A DNA stretch of 38,635 nt from Fidelibacterota bacterium (GCA_021734505.1 JAIPIT010000010.1:1-38635); one strand, 5' to 3'; numbered from the stretch's first letter, positions 25,283 through 32,909 are shown. Numbers and translations: made by a program. The notes: generated from the sequence alone by a model not told the origin.

Positions 25283-25311
25283 AATATATAGACAATTGTC
25301 TATATTGTCAA
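25283..25311 (-). promoter_or_regulatory. Sigma-70-type promoter with operator palindrome for the RES/Xre operon
   Basis: On the minus strand TTGACA (25306-25311), a 17-base spacer and TATATT (25283-25288) form a near-consensus promoter. A 20-bp perfect palindrome with core GACAATTGTC (25286-25305) fills the spacer and reaches the -10 box, an ideal place for autorepression by the antitoxin. Confidence 0.85.
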
Positions 25312-25350
25312 GATAATACCCTAGAACAAACAGTCCGAAAGAAGAGAATC

Positions 25351-25467
25351 TTAGGATTTATCACTAAAATGTAAACCCTGCGCGCGCTTATAGAAAATAT
25401 TTTCGACAATAGAAATAACTTTGGAAAAAATATTTCCATTAAAAAATTTGATGAAACTTCTGTTCAT
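25351..25467 (-). CDS. Possible small protein, 38 residues
   Basis: A short reading frame begins with ATG at 25465-25467, preceded six bases earlier by a perfect GGAGG. The product starts MNRSFIKFF, contains a stretch of hydrophobic and aromatic residues (IFSKVISIVENIFYKR) that could form an amphipathic helix, and ends in HFSDKS. I know no family. It lies upstream of the toxin-antitoxin promoter on the same strand. The ribosome site is better than those of many real genes here, but the length alone cannot prove coding. Confidence 0.42.
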   Translation of the reverse strand: MNRSFIKFFNGNIFSKVISIVENIFYKRAQGLHFSDKS

Positions 25468-25603
25468 AGGAGACCTCCACGATTTAAGTACTAAAATTTG
25501 ATGTAATATAAGCTTTTAGAAAGCTATTGAAAATGATAATTTCTTTTATCCGTTTCCACTTCTGATATTGCCGTTTATAAACTTGACGATAAGATAACTT
25601 CTT

Positions 25604-25620
25604 CAACCCCGTCGGGGTTG
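25604..25620. repeat. Short hairpin, CAACCCC arms
   Basis: A perfect 7-bp stem with a GTC loop. A related hairpin with GAACCC arms follows at 25656-25672. Confidence 0.7.
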
Positions 25621-25655
25621 GAAATAATTTGAGACTTTAGGTATATATTCTTCTT

Positions 25656-25672
25656 GAACCCCTTCAGGGTTC
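25656..25672. repeat. Short hairpin, GAACCC arms
   Basis: A 6-bp stem with a 5-base loop, 35 bases after the similar hairpin at 25604-25620. The two look like diverged copies of one palindromic unit. Confidence 0.6.
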
Positions 25673-25701
25673 TTCTTATATGATAAAAAAGTATCTAGTC
25701 A

Positions 25702-25737
25702 TCCTGAAAAAATATCCGGTGGATATTTTGTTCAGGA
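25702..25737. repeat. Family C palindromic repeat, copy 1
   Basis: TCCTGAAAAAATATCC pairs with the downstream GGATATTTT and TTCAGGA through a stem of 16 bp with a single bulge and a 3-base loop. The outer edge GTCATCC...CTCTaTG matches the element at 36934-36990. Confidence 0.7.
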
Positions 25738-25818
25738 CCTCTATGACAATTTGATTCTCAAATATATTAACGAATATATCAAATATTTATTTCAAGCCAA
25801 TATTTTATGTAGCGTAAT

Positions 25819-25904
25819 GCTCGCTGAGGTCTCCCTGCGGGACCCCTTCGGGGCTGAACAATCCTGAAACATATTCAGGATTTTCAGGATGACTACCCGC
25901 GAGC
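25819..25904. repeat. Multi-arm inverted-repeat element
   Basis: Outer arms GCTCGC and GCGAGC enclose three perfect hairpins in a row: TCCC-TGC-GGGA (25832-25842), CCCC-TTC-GGGG (25843-25853) and ATCCTGAA-5-TTCAGGAT (25861-25881). The layout suggests a mobile or structured repeat rather than a simple terminator. Confidence 0.6.
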
Positions 25905-25954
25905 GCCCCTTTTACTATCATTTGCCGGCCCAGCATAGCCTTTGCGAAACAGGG

Positions 25955-27304
25955 TCAATTCTCAATTGAAAAACCCACATTAATTCCCTCATTCCTCAGT
26001 AGAATATATATTCTCATTATTCCAATATCCTTTGAATATAAAAGATCAATATAGCTCGTTTCAATATTCGGCGCTCTGCGGATGGAATATGCGGATGCTG
26101 TGAGCGGTCTCAAGAAATAAAGCGCATTATCCAATGATCTGCATTTTGATAATTGCAGTCTTATCAGATCGTCCGATCTGCGATACGTTAATCTAAGAAC
26201 GCTTACATAAGATCGTGGATGTAAAATATCTCCCTGAATTTGATAAGAGAATTGAAGCTGCTTTTGTATCTGAAATTTCACATTCATTTTACAGATCCTG
26301 TTCTTCTCTTCTTGCCAGTCCTGTTCAAAGGGAAAGTGTTTATTCTCATCTAATTCTGAGATGGTTTTTGAGCAATATGATAAAATGATCTCACATGGTT
26401 TTTTCTTAAAGCCCAAGTCTATCATACATCGTTGCTCCTGATAATTATCCCGAAAAACACAGTAGGCAAAACTCTTCAGTTTCAAGAGAGAAGATGATAA
26501 TGATATACCACCGCTATACCCCTGACTTCCCGCTTTTAATCCGGAGCCCCACTTACTGTCGCTTTTGAGCATTTGGAAATTATGATGAGTATAAACCGCA
26601 CCTCCATATAATAAAACACCACCCCGTTTATATAAAATATCCCCGCAAATATGATTTAAATTCCATTTCGCCAGGGAAAGATCAAAGTTGGCACGGATGG
26701 TTTTATTTTTATATTCCGCCCACGTTTCTAAAATGGGATCTATTAATGCAAAGTATGCCATGCCTGCATTCCATTCCGATCTTGCATATTGCGCCATTGC
26801 ACAGTAATTGCCATCATATCGAAATGCCGACATGTCCATATCCCGAAATTTTACATCACAGTATTCGAGTCGTGCATAATAGTTATAATTCTTAATACTC
26901 AGTTTTCCCGGACTAATACCCGCATTATTGCTCAAATCCGGTGTGAATCGCATCATGGTATTCCCCAGGATCAAACCTTTTGAAATATTGGGCTGCCCCT
27001 GACCGATACCGGCCTTTAAACAACCTTTTTCTGCCGAAAAGGACACTGTTTGTTCGGGGTCTTTTTCCTCTCCTTCCGCGAGATAGAAAAAGTTAAAACC
27101 GCAATATTCAAATTGTGTCTTTACCCTATATGAAATATTCTCACCGAATCCCAGTCTGAAAGATATCTTTGCGTCGTTCTCATATTCATCCAGCGCCTGC
27201 GCAGAAAGCGCGTCGGGATGTATCAGACTATCCTGAGCACCGGCAATTTTTACTATCATGATGCAGCCGACCATAGCTACTTGGAATGCCCGTTCAACAG
27301 ACAT
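25955..27304 (-). CDS. Unknown secreted, probably outer-membrane barrel protein, 449 residues
   Basis: A signal peptide ends in KIAGA-Q near residue 24. The mature part has many short amphipathic strands with Tyr, Phe and Gly, as in outer-membrane barrels. A segment around 110-125 (GQPNISKGLILGN) recalls the barrel region that follows helix-hairpin-helix motifs in some FCB proteins, but no such DNA-binding motif is present here; this similarity is from memory and weak. ATG at 27304 is preferred to TTG at 27310; it lies inside the end of the previous gene (11-base overlap), so both are made together behind the CRP-like site at 28120. It also contains several Cys, unusual for an outer-membrane barrel. 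Confidence 0.72.
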   Translation of the reverse strand: MSVERAFQVAMVGCIMIVKIAGAQDSLIHPDALSAQALDEYENDAKISFRLGFGENISYRVKTQFEYCGFNFFYLAEGEEKDPEQTVSFSAEKGCLKAGIGQGQPNISKGLILGNTMMRFTPDLSNNAGISPGKLSIKNYNYYARLEYCDVKFRDMDMSAFRYDGNYCAMAQYARSEWNAGMAYFALIDPILETWAEYKNKTIRANFDLSLAKWNLNHICGDILYKRGGVLLYGGAVYTHHNFQMLKSDSKWGSGLKAGSQGYSGGISLSSSLLKLKSFAYCVFRDNYQEQRCMIDLGFKKKPCEIILSYCSKTISELDENKHFPFEQDWQEEKNRICKMNVKFQIQKQLQFSYQIQGDILHPRSYVSVLRLTYRRSDDLIRLQLSKCRSLDNALYFLRPLTASAYSIRRAPNIETSYIDLLYSKDIGIMRIYILLRNEGINVGFSIEN

Positions 27305-28067
27305 ACGCAATCACATATTGCTGTGAAAAGCCCAAATATAGATGATGCCGAAAAACAGCCTGCACACTCCATCTCCCAAGGCAAATACTTGAACTTGCCT
27401 CCCATTGATGTTCGGTGATCTCATATTGAACCGAAAAAGCCAACGCTCTCCAAGCTTGATAATAAATACCAAAAAACATTTGCCAGGGAAGTAAAAATCG
27501 TTTTTGCATTGTGATTGAAAAATTCAATTCCGGCTGAAGAAAATAGGCAACAGCGAAACCCGAACATGCTTCAAGCAAATGCTCTGTACTATCCCGTGGA
27601 AATGAAAGCAAGTGCTGTGAATATAGAGAAATTTTCCAATCTCTATTCGGTGTAAGCAACATACCGCCCGAACAGGAACCCTTGTGCCAAATATTGACAC
27701 CATGCAATGCAGACAGTGTATAATGAAGCTGTAATCCCGCTTTTATGGTTGTTTCGCGTAGGATCGGAAAACCAAATGTCAATTGATGATTTGACATCAA
27801 AGCATGATATTGGGTTTTCAAAGAAAGATCAAATCCTCTTGCACCCATATAGATCATGCCTTCTTGTACTCCAAATCCCCGGTAAACCGGCGACCAGACA
27901 GATGCAACACAAAGCGTATCCGGAAACAAAGCAGGTGCTTGAGCATATGCCAAAGGCCCGTCTCTAATTGCACAAGGAAAAGAAGATCCAATGTGCCAGA
28001 CGGCAGCATTTACTCCCGCAAAAAATACAGTGAATAAAATGATATATTTAAGTTTCGCCCCACTCAT
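27294..28067 (-). CDS. Unknown secreted protein, 257 residues, under CRP-like control
   Basis: The signal peptide is clear (KLKYIILFTVFFAGVNA, cleavage before AVWH). The rest shows alternating hydrophobic strands (YHALMSNHQLTFGFP, IKAGLQLHYTLSAL, ITMQKRFLLPWQMFFGIYY) as in outer-membrane proteins. No family is recognised. There is no Shine-Dalgarno. A 16-nt motif nearly identical to that before yifB ends 4 nt before the ATG, and 32 nt further lies a perfect TGTGA-N6-TCACA. It overlaps the next gene, so the pair forms one unit. Joint control with comM hints at a role in DNA uptake or a starvation response; this is inference only. Confidence 0.74.
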   Translation of the reverse strand: MSGAKLKYIILFTVFFAGVNAAVWHIGSSFPCAIRDGPLAYAQAPALFPDTLCVASVWSPVYRGFGVQEGMIYMGARGFDLSLKTQYHALMSNHQLTFGFPILRETTIKAGLQLHYTLSALHGVNIWHKGSCSGGMLLTPNRDWKISLYSQHLLSFPRDSTEHLLEACSGFAVAYFLQPELNFSITMQKRFLLPWQMFFGIYYQAWRALAFSVQYEITEHQWEASSSICLGRWSVQAVFRHHLYLGFSQQYVIAYVC

Positions 28068-28087
28068 TTGATGTAAAATTACTTCAA
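28068..28087 (-). promoter_or_regulatory. Putative core promoter of the 28067 gene, possibly leaderless
   Basis: On the minus strand, TTGAAgTAaTTTTACA ends four bases before the ATG. It differs from the motif before yifB at only two of 16 positions and lies at the same distance (32 nt) from the CRP-like site. Confidence 0.45.
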
Positions 28088-28119
28088 AATATATGATTAA
28101 TCAATTGTCTTGTGGAAGA

Positions 28120-28135
28120 TGTGATGATCGTCACA
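28120..28135 (-). promoter_or_regulatory. CRP/FNR-like operator upstream of the envelope gene pair
   Basis: Perfect TGTGA-N6-TCACA, extended to ATGTGA and TCACAT at 28119-28136. Its centre is 60.5 bases before the ATG at 28067. These and 6076-6091 are the only two exact matches I found in the window. Confidence 0.62.
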
Positions 28136-28199
28136 TATTGGGAGTCGGGGCATACGAACAAATATTATATCTTCGTCTTTTCTTGTGACATATAAAAAA

Positions 28200-28259
28200 A
28201 TAACAGGCCTCAGACTACGCCCCGAAGTGTCGGGACTACGCCCGACAGGTGCCTGTTCC
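28200..28259 (-). repeat. Family A palindromic repeat, copy 2
   Basis: 60-bp element in reverse orientation to the copies at 23143 and 37030. The TGCCTGTTCC arm is intact (28250-28259); the other arm is partly decayed. The inner CCCGA-CACT-TCGGG hairpin is kept. Confidence 0.8.
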
Positions 28260-28351
28260 CTGCATTGTAGAAATTCGACAAATCTAATTTCTGCTTTTAT
28301 CTTTTGCCTTCCCCCTACGCTCCTATTTGGAGCTTCGGAGGACAAGTTTGC

Positions 28352-30058
28352 TTATAAGTAAATATTTCTTGTCTCTTGTTTCTTGTTTCTTGTATTCCGG
28401 TGCCACATCATCATTCCAAATTGCCTTAGTTTTTCCTTGGTGGTTTTAGGAACGAAGATCTTCTCCCCGGTGAGTGGGTGGACGCCGGTATGATACATGG
28501 CGGTGGCAATGGTCATGGGAGTAGGATAAAAATCAGCGGCCTGCTGGAGTTTGTGACCGCTTTGCCTGAGCTGTTTTTGCATTTCCAGCATATCCTCATC
28601 CGTACATCCCGGATGTCCGGAAATGAAATACGGGACAATATATTGTTCTTTTCCCGCTCTTTTAGAAAATTGGCGGAATTTTTCAAGGAATTTAAAGTAA
28701 ATATTACCCGGCGGTTTATTCATGGCTCGGGTAACATTATCGATCAAATGCTCGGGGGCGATCTTCAGATGACCGCCGGTATAGGTCGTGACCATTTTTT
28801 CCATCGCTTTTTCGTCTTCAAGAGCCAGATCGTGGCGAAGACCCGATGCAATATAAACATGTTTGATACCGGGTGTTGCTGCCGCCTCTTTAAGCAGCTG
28901 AGTATATTTCTCCTGATCTGCCACAATTAGATGTTCACATATTTCCGGGTACAGGCAATTCATTTCTTTGCAGCCGCCGATAGCACAACGAATACCGTAC
29001 ATATTTGCGGTTGGACCGCCGATATCTGTAATGGTCCCTTTGAAATCGGGATCGCTTGCCATGATCTTTACTTCATCTAATACGGACTTTTTACTACGGC
29101 TTTGGACTCGTGGTCCCTGATGAAAAGTAATAGCACAGAAGGAGCAATTCCCGAAGCATCCGCGGTGGGCGGTAATGGAATCTTTGATCTGTTCGAAAGC
29201 GGGAATACTCTCGGTGTATTTCGGGTGCGGTTTGCGCGTGTAGGGCAAGGCATAAATGGCATCGATCTCTTTTGTGCTCATTGGTTTGGCTGGAGCATTA
29301 ATCTTCAAAATTTGATCACCGTGTTTTTGATAAAGATCTTTGCCATAGGGGAAGTGTCGATTTTCGTATTGGAGTCGGGTCATGGTGTTGAAGGCTTTTT
29401 TATCCTTTTCAACAAGTTCAAAAGCGGGTAGTTCAATGGCATCGGTCTCAATTTCACTGACCCGGCAAACCGTGCCCGGTACATTTTGAATATCGCGGAT
29501 CGCTTCTCCGTGATCCATACGTTCAATCACGCTTTTGATGGGTATTTCCCCCATACCGTAGATCAGCAGATCTGCCTTGGAATCGACCAGTATAGAGCGC
29601 CTGACCTTATTGGTCCAGTAGTCGTAATGCGCCATGCGCCGCAGGCTGGCCTCAACTCCGCCGAGTATGACAGGTACACCCTTGAATGCGGCTCTGACCA
29701 AATTGGTATAAACCACCGTAGCGCGGTTAGGCCGCCTGCCCGCTTTGCCGCCCGGCGTATAATTATCTTCAGAACGTTTTTTATGATTGACCGTGTAGTG
29801 AGAAACCATAGAATCGATATTGCCTGCCGTGACGGCAAAGCAAAGGCGCGGAGCGCCTAGGCGCATGGCGCTGGCGGGATCGTTCCAATCGGGCTGGTCG
29901 AGAATCCCTACCTTGTAGCCTTCGGATTCAAGTACGCGGGCAATAATAGCAGGACCAAAAGATGGGTGGTCGACAAATGCATCACCGGAGACGATGATGA
30001 TATCGCATTGTTGCCAGCCGAGGGCAACCATTTCTTTTTGTGTGGTGGGAAATATCAT
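28352..30058 (-). CDS. YgiQ-family radical SAM protein
   Basis: A radical SAM enzyme of the YgiQ (UPF0313) family; the reaction is not known. The 4Fe-4S site CFGNCSFC is near residue 300, preceded by the N-terminal SAM_N-like domain that contains YGMGE and GGVEASLRRMAHYDYW. The C-terminal half carries HLKIAPEH and PYFISGHPGC, family marks. Its final residues (NTRNKKQETRNIYL) are encoded by a tandem heptanucleotide repeat at 28365-28392, so the native end has probably been replaced. There is no ribosome site; TAGATT at 30064-30069 lies 5 nt before the ATG. At 568 residues the length is shorter than some homologues with a longer C-terminus. Confidence 0.92.
   Translation of the reverse strand: MIFPTTQKEMVALGWQQCDIIIVSGDAFVDHPSFGPAIIARVLESEGYKVGILDQPDWNDPASAMRLGAPRLCFAVTAGNIDSMVSHYTVNHKKRSEDNYTPGGKAGRRPNRATVVYTNLVRAAFKGVPVILGGVEASLRRMAHYDYWTNKVRRSILVDSKADLLIYGMGEIPIKSVIERMDHGEAIRDIQNVPGTVCRVSEIETDAIELPAFELVEKDKKAFNTMTRLQYENRHFPYGKDLYQKHGDQILKINAPAKPMSTKEIDAIYALPYTRKPHPKYTESIPAFEQIKDSITAHRGCFGNCSFCAITFHQGPRVQSRSKKSVLDEVKIMASDPDFKGTITDIGGPTANMYGIRCAIGGCKEMNCLYPEICEHLIVADQEKYTQLLKEAAATPGIKHVYIASGLRHDLALEDEKAMEKMVTTYTGGHLKIAPEHLIDNVTRAMNKPPGNIYFKFLEKFRQFSKRAGKEQYIVPYFISGHPGCTDEDMLEMQKQLRQSGHKLQQAADFYPTPMTIATAMYHTGVHPLTGEKIFVPKTTKEKLRQFGMMMWHRNTRNKKQETRNIYL
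28365..28392. repeat. Heptanucleotide tandem repeat inside the ygiQ 3' end
   Basis: Four head-to-tail 7-mers, three TTTCTTG and one TCTCTTG, are read as coding sequence by ygiQ. Because 7 is not a multiple of 3, gain or loss of one unit would change the C-terminal reading frame. Confidence 0.8.
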
Positions 30059-30067
30059 GCTTAAATC

Positions 30068-30116
30068 TAATTGATAATTGAGAACAATACAATTGACAAT
30101 TGTAATTTGACGATGA
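30068..30116. repeat. Degenerate heptanucleotide tract upstream of ygiQ
   Basis: Seven consecutive 7-base units, including two TAATTGA and two ACAATTG in tandem, fill the spacer just upstream of ygiQ. The ACAATTG units also make a 17-base palindrome at 30088-30104. Confidence 0.55.
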
Positions 30117-30144
30117 GCGGTTAACTATGAACAACTTATTCAAC

Positions 30145-30170
30145 ATGAAAAAGGCGAACATCGTTCGCCT
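30145..30170 (-). terminator. Rho-independent terminator of cysS
   Basis: An 8-bp perfect stem (30152-30159 with 30163-30170) and 3-base loop are followed on the minus strand by five T. It lies 25 bases past the cysS stop codon. Confidence 0.82.
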
Positions 30171-30195
30171 GAATTATCTTATCATTCAATATTGA

Positions 30196-31632
30196 TTATT
30201 CGTCTTTTAATCTTATTTCAGTTGAACCATCCTTGTGATCAATAACCATGTATCCCATAGCATCAAATTCTTTTCTGATTTCATCAGCTTTGACCCAATC
30301 TTTGTTTTCCCGGGCTCTCTGCCGCTCGTTTAATAATTTAATATGTTTTTCAGTTTTTAGATCTTCAAGAGCGGGGGAGGCTTCTTCATCAATTCTAAAT
30401 TTTACTCCAAGAACTTCATCAATTCGCTTTAAACCTTTCTTAATATAATCACAATCCCCTTCGGTAATGAATTTCTCGGCTTTTATTTTATTGATTTCTT
30501 TTATACTTGTAAAAAGTGCTCCGATCGCTTGTGAAATATTCAGATCATCATCCATTGAGTTTTCAAAATTCAACAACATCTTATCGACTATCTTTTCAAT
30601 AGCCTGGGTCCGATCACCATATTCGGGACTCTGCTTAATTTCAAATATAAAATCATCAACACGTTTAAGCGTACTTCTTGATGAATCCAATATTTCTAAA
30701 GAAAAATTTAATTTTTTACGATAATGCGTCGATAAAAGTGTGTATCTGATCTCTCTCGGCGAATAACCTTTCTCGATCAATCCGTCAATATACATGATAT
30801 TACCCAGCGACTTGCTCATCTTGGTATTGTCCCAAAGCAGGTGCTCACAATGCAGCCAGTATTTCACGAACTGATGATCGTATGCGCCTTCGCTTTGCGC
30901 GATCTCGTTCTCGTGATGCGGGAAAAGATTATCCACACCGCCTGTATGAATATCGATGGTCTGTTCACCCAGGCATTTGCGTGACATGGCCGAGCACTCG
31001 ATATGCCAGCCGGGCCGTCCTTTGCCGAGCTTTGTATCCCAGTAGACCTCTCCGTCTTCGGGTTTGTAGGCTTTCCAGAGTGCAAAGTCATTTGCCGATT
31101 CCTTGTCGTATTCATCATCGTTCACACGACCGCCGCTTCGCATGTTCTCCATGTCCAGTCGCTGTAATTTTCCGTAATTTGGGAAAGCCGATATCTTGAA
31201 AAAGATATTCCCGTCTTCAGCTTTGTAAGCCATTCCCTTATCTAATAATGTTTGCACCAGATCTACCATTTCGGGTATGTGATCCGTTGCGGCAGGATAT
31301 TCGTCCGCACCTTCAATATTTAGGGTCTTTATGTCTTTAAAAAATGCCTGCTTGTAGGTCTCGGTATAATCTTTGATCGATGTTTTTGTTTCGGCGCATT
31401 TCTTGATGATCTTGTCATCTACATCGGTGAGGTTCATCACCTGTTTAACCTGGTAACCTTTAAATTTGAGGTAACGTTTCAACAGGTCCGCAAACATGAA
31501 CGCACGCAGGTTCCCGACATGCGGATAATTGTAGACCGTCGGACCGCAATTATACATTCCGACCTTACCGGGTTCAATTGGTTTGAAGATCTCTTTTTTT
31601 CTGCTCATCGTGTTGTAAAACTGCAATGCCAT
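30196..31632 (-). CDS. cysS: Cysteinyl-tRNA synthetase
   Basis: Charges tRNA-Cys in the cytoplasm. Class I synthetase marks are complete: zinc ligand Cys29 in MYNCGPTVYNYPHVGN, the HIGH-type motif PHVGN at 37-41, further zinc ligands in WHIECSAM and FPHHENE (about 208-242), and KMSKSLGN near 272-279. The DALR anticodon-binding domain and the C-terminal KADEIRKEFDAMGY segment follow. At 478 residues the length is usual. It is preceded by a 290-base spacer with several hairpins and ends at its own terminator. No T-box was recognised upstream. Confidence 0.97.
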   Translation of the reverse strand: MALQFYNTMSRKKEIFKPIEPGKVGMYNCGPTVYNYPHVGNLRAFMFADLLKRYLKFKGYQVKQVMNLTDVDDKIIKKCAETKTSIKDYTETYKQAFFKDIKTLNIEGADEYPAATDHIPEMVDLVQTLLDKGMAYKAEDGNIFFKISAFPNYGKLQRLDMENMRSGGRVNDDEYDKESANDFALWKAYKPEDGEVYWDTKLGKGRPGWHIECSAMSRKCLGEQTIDIHTGGVDNLFPHHENEIAQSEGAYDHQFVKYWLHCEHLLWDNTKMSKSLGNIMYIDGLIEKGYSPREIRYTLLSTHYRKKLNFSLEILDSSRSTLKRVDDFIFEIKQSPEYGDRTQAIEKIVDKMLLNFENSMDDDLNISQAIGALFTSIKEINKIKAEKFITEGDCDYIKKGLKRIDEVLGVKFRIDEEASPALEDLKTEKHIKLLNERQRARENKDWVKADEIRKEFDAMGYMVIDHKDGSTEIRLKDE

Positions 31633-31708
31633 GACGTCCTCTTTGTTTTTCAGATAAAAATAAGGAATATTTCACTTCGTTGAAAGAATTGTTGAAAGAA
31701 AATACACT

Positions 31709-31764
31709 CCACAGATTTCGCAGATTATCACAGATAATATCCTAAAAATCTGTGTAATCTGTGG
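31709..31764. repeat. Inverted repeat built from nine-base CACAGATT-type units
   Basis: An 18-bp arm (31709-31726) pairs with 31747-31764 at 16 positions. Each arm is itself two or three near-copies of a 9-base unit such as CACAGATTT. This decayed repeat type is common in intergenic DNA of many bacteria. Confidence 0.7.
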
Positions 31765-31811
31765 ATAGATTATATTTTTTTTATTTTTGTGTCTTATTGG
31801 TAAATAAACCT

Positions 31812-31907
31812 GCCAGCTTGATCCATCGAAACTTGTTGAAGATGGAATGCTGGCTGGTCGAAAATTATTCAACACTTCTCGACCATCCGGCAGACCTCCT
31901 CTGTCGG
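31812..31907 (-). other. Three-hairpin structured region upstream of cysS
   Basis: Three stems follow each other: GCCAGC/GCTGGC with an inner TCCATC/GATGGA (31812-31854), TGGTCGA/TCGACCA (31855-31885) and CCGGCAGA/TCTGTCGG with one mismatch (31887-31907). It starts 15 bases past the ddl stop on the same strand. It could be an RNA leader, a terminator cluster or a decayed repeat; no known riboswitch was recognised. Confidence 0.5.
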
Positions 31908-31922
31908 CACCAGCCGGAAGGC

Positions 31923-32909
31923 CTAACTCAATGCATCTTCAATAATGATCGTCAGCAATTCGGGGAAATCGATCCCTATCGCTTTCGCAGACTTGGGCAC
32001 TAAACTTGAGGCCGTCATACCCGGGAGGGTATTGGCTTCAAGGAGATATATGTCTTCATCTTCGGTCATGCGGAAATCAACACGTGCGTAATTTTTTAAT
32101 CCCAATGCGTTATAGACTTTTACCGCATCGGCTTGCATTCGTTGAGTGATCTCGCTACTTAAGGGAGCGGGAACTTTATACTCAGTTTTGTTGCCCATGT
32201 ACTTTGCTTTGTAATCATTCACGCCATGCGGGTTTACTTCAAGAATGGGATAGGCTTCGCCTTTAACCACCGGAATATCAAATTCCCGACCGGGAATAAA
32301 ATCTTCGATGATCACCGTATCGCTAAATTTCAATGCTTCTGACGTGGCATCAAAAATATCACAGGGTTCATGAATAATGGTTAATCCGACCGATGAGCCT
32401 GAATTGTTCGGTTTGACCACCAATGGAAATTTAACTTTATCGGGAGCATGAACGGGCTCTTCGTGCAATTCTTCATCTGCGCAATTTACCCCGACATATC
32501 GGGCCAGTAATTTTGTCTTGAATTTGTCCATTGCCAGTGCAGATGCCTGATAATCAGAGCCCGTATAGGGTATTTCGGCTTTTTCAAGAATATCGGCGAT
32601 CACACCATTTTCACCGTTGCCGCCATGAAGTGCATTAAAAACAAGGTCTACACCTTGTTCTTTTAAATATGGAATATGTTCTTTAAATATATCATCATTT
32701 AATTGTGCCATGCTCTCGAAATCCATGTTCTCCATGGAAATATTTTCAAGCCCCGAACGAAAATCATCCATATCCTCAAGAGGTGTAGCGGGATCAATGA
32801 ACAAGATATCGTGCCCCAGGCCTTTCAGAGCTTTTGCAATAGCGGTCCCACTTGAGAGTGATACCATTCGTTCAGGGGAAGCCCCACCCAGCAGCACACA
32901 TATTTTCAT
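31923..32909 (-). CDS. ddl: D-alanine--D-alanine ligase
   Basis: ATP-grasp ligase that makes D-Ala-D-Ala for peptidoglycan. The N-terminal MKICVLLGGASPERMVSLSSG matches Ddl, HGGNGENG is near residues 93-100, PYTGSDYQASALAMDK near 114-129, and the substrate/ATP loops VKPNNSGSSVGL and EANTLPGMT are in order. The LPGMTASSLVPK end is typical. At 328 residues it is normal. The ATG overlaps the gmhB stop as ATGA, so the two are co-translated. The usual HGxxGEDG of many Ddl is here HGGNGENG, a mild variant. Confidence 0.95.
   Translation of the reverse strand: MKICVLLGGASPERMVSLSSGTAIAKALKGLGHDILFIDPATPLEDMDDFRSGLENISMENMDFESMAQLNDDIFKEHIPYLKEQGVDLVFNALHGGNGENGVIADILEKAEIPYTGSDYQASALAMDKFKTKLLARYVGVNCADEELHEEPVHAPDKVKFPLVVKPNNSGSSVGLTIIHEPCDIFDATSEALKFSDTVIIEDFIPGREFDIPVVKGEAYPILEVNPHGVNDYKAKYMGNKTEYKVPAPLSSEITQRMQADAVKVYNALGLKNYARVDFRMTEDEDIYLLEANTLPGMTASSLVPKSAKAIGIDFPELLTIIIEDALS

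Larger units (their letters stand above)
25261..25954. other. Long spacer rich in inverted repeats
   Basis: About 690 bases lie between the antitoxin gene and the unknown envelope gene at 25955. They hold the toxin-antitoxin promoter (25283-25311), a possible 38-residue gene (25351-25467), two 17-base hairpins with CCCC/GGGG-type stems, a family C repeat (25702-25737) and a multi-arm element (25819-25904). No larger gene is visible. Confidence 0.65.

Noticed and set aside
25600-25910. CRISPR array
   Set aside because: The repeats are single palindromes of different sequence and spacing, not identical repeats with equal spacers, and no cas gene is near.
28097-28345. 82-residue minus-strand reading frame
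   Set aside because: It runs through family A repeat copy 2; the same peptide-like stretch appears in the frame at 36968-37174 only because the repeat is shared. No ribosome site.
31709-31764. tRNA or T-box leader before cysS
   Set aside because: The fold is a simple inverted repeat made of nine-base units; no cloverleaf, acceptor end or T-box bulge was found.
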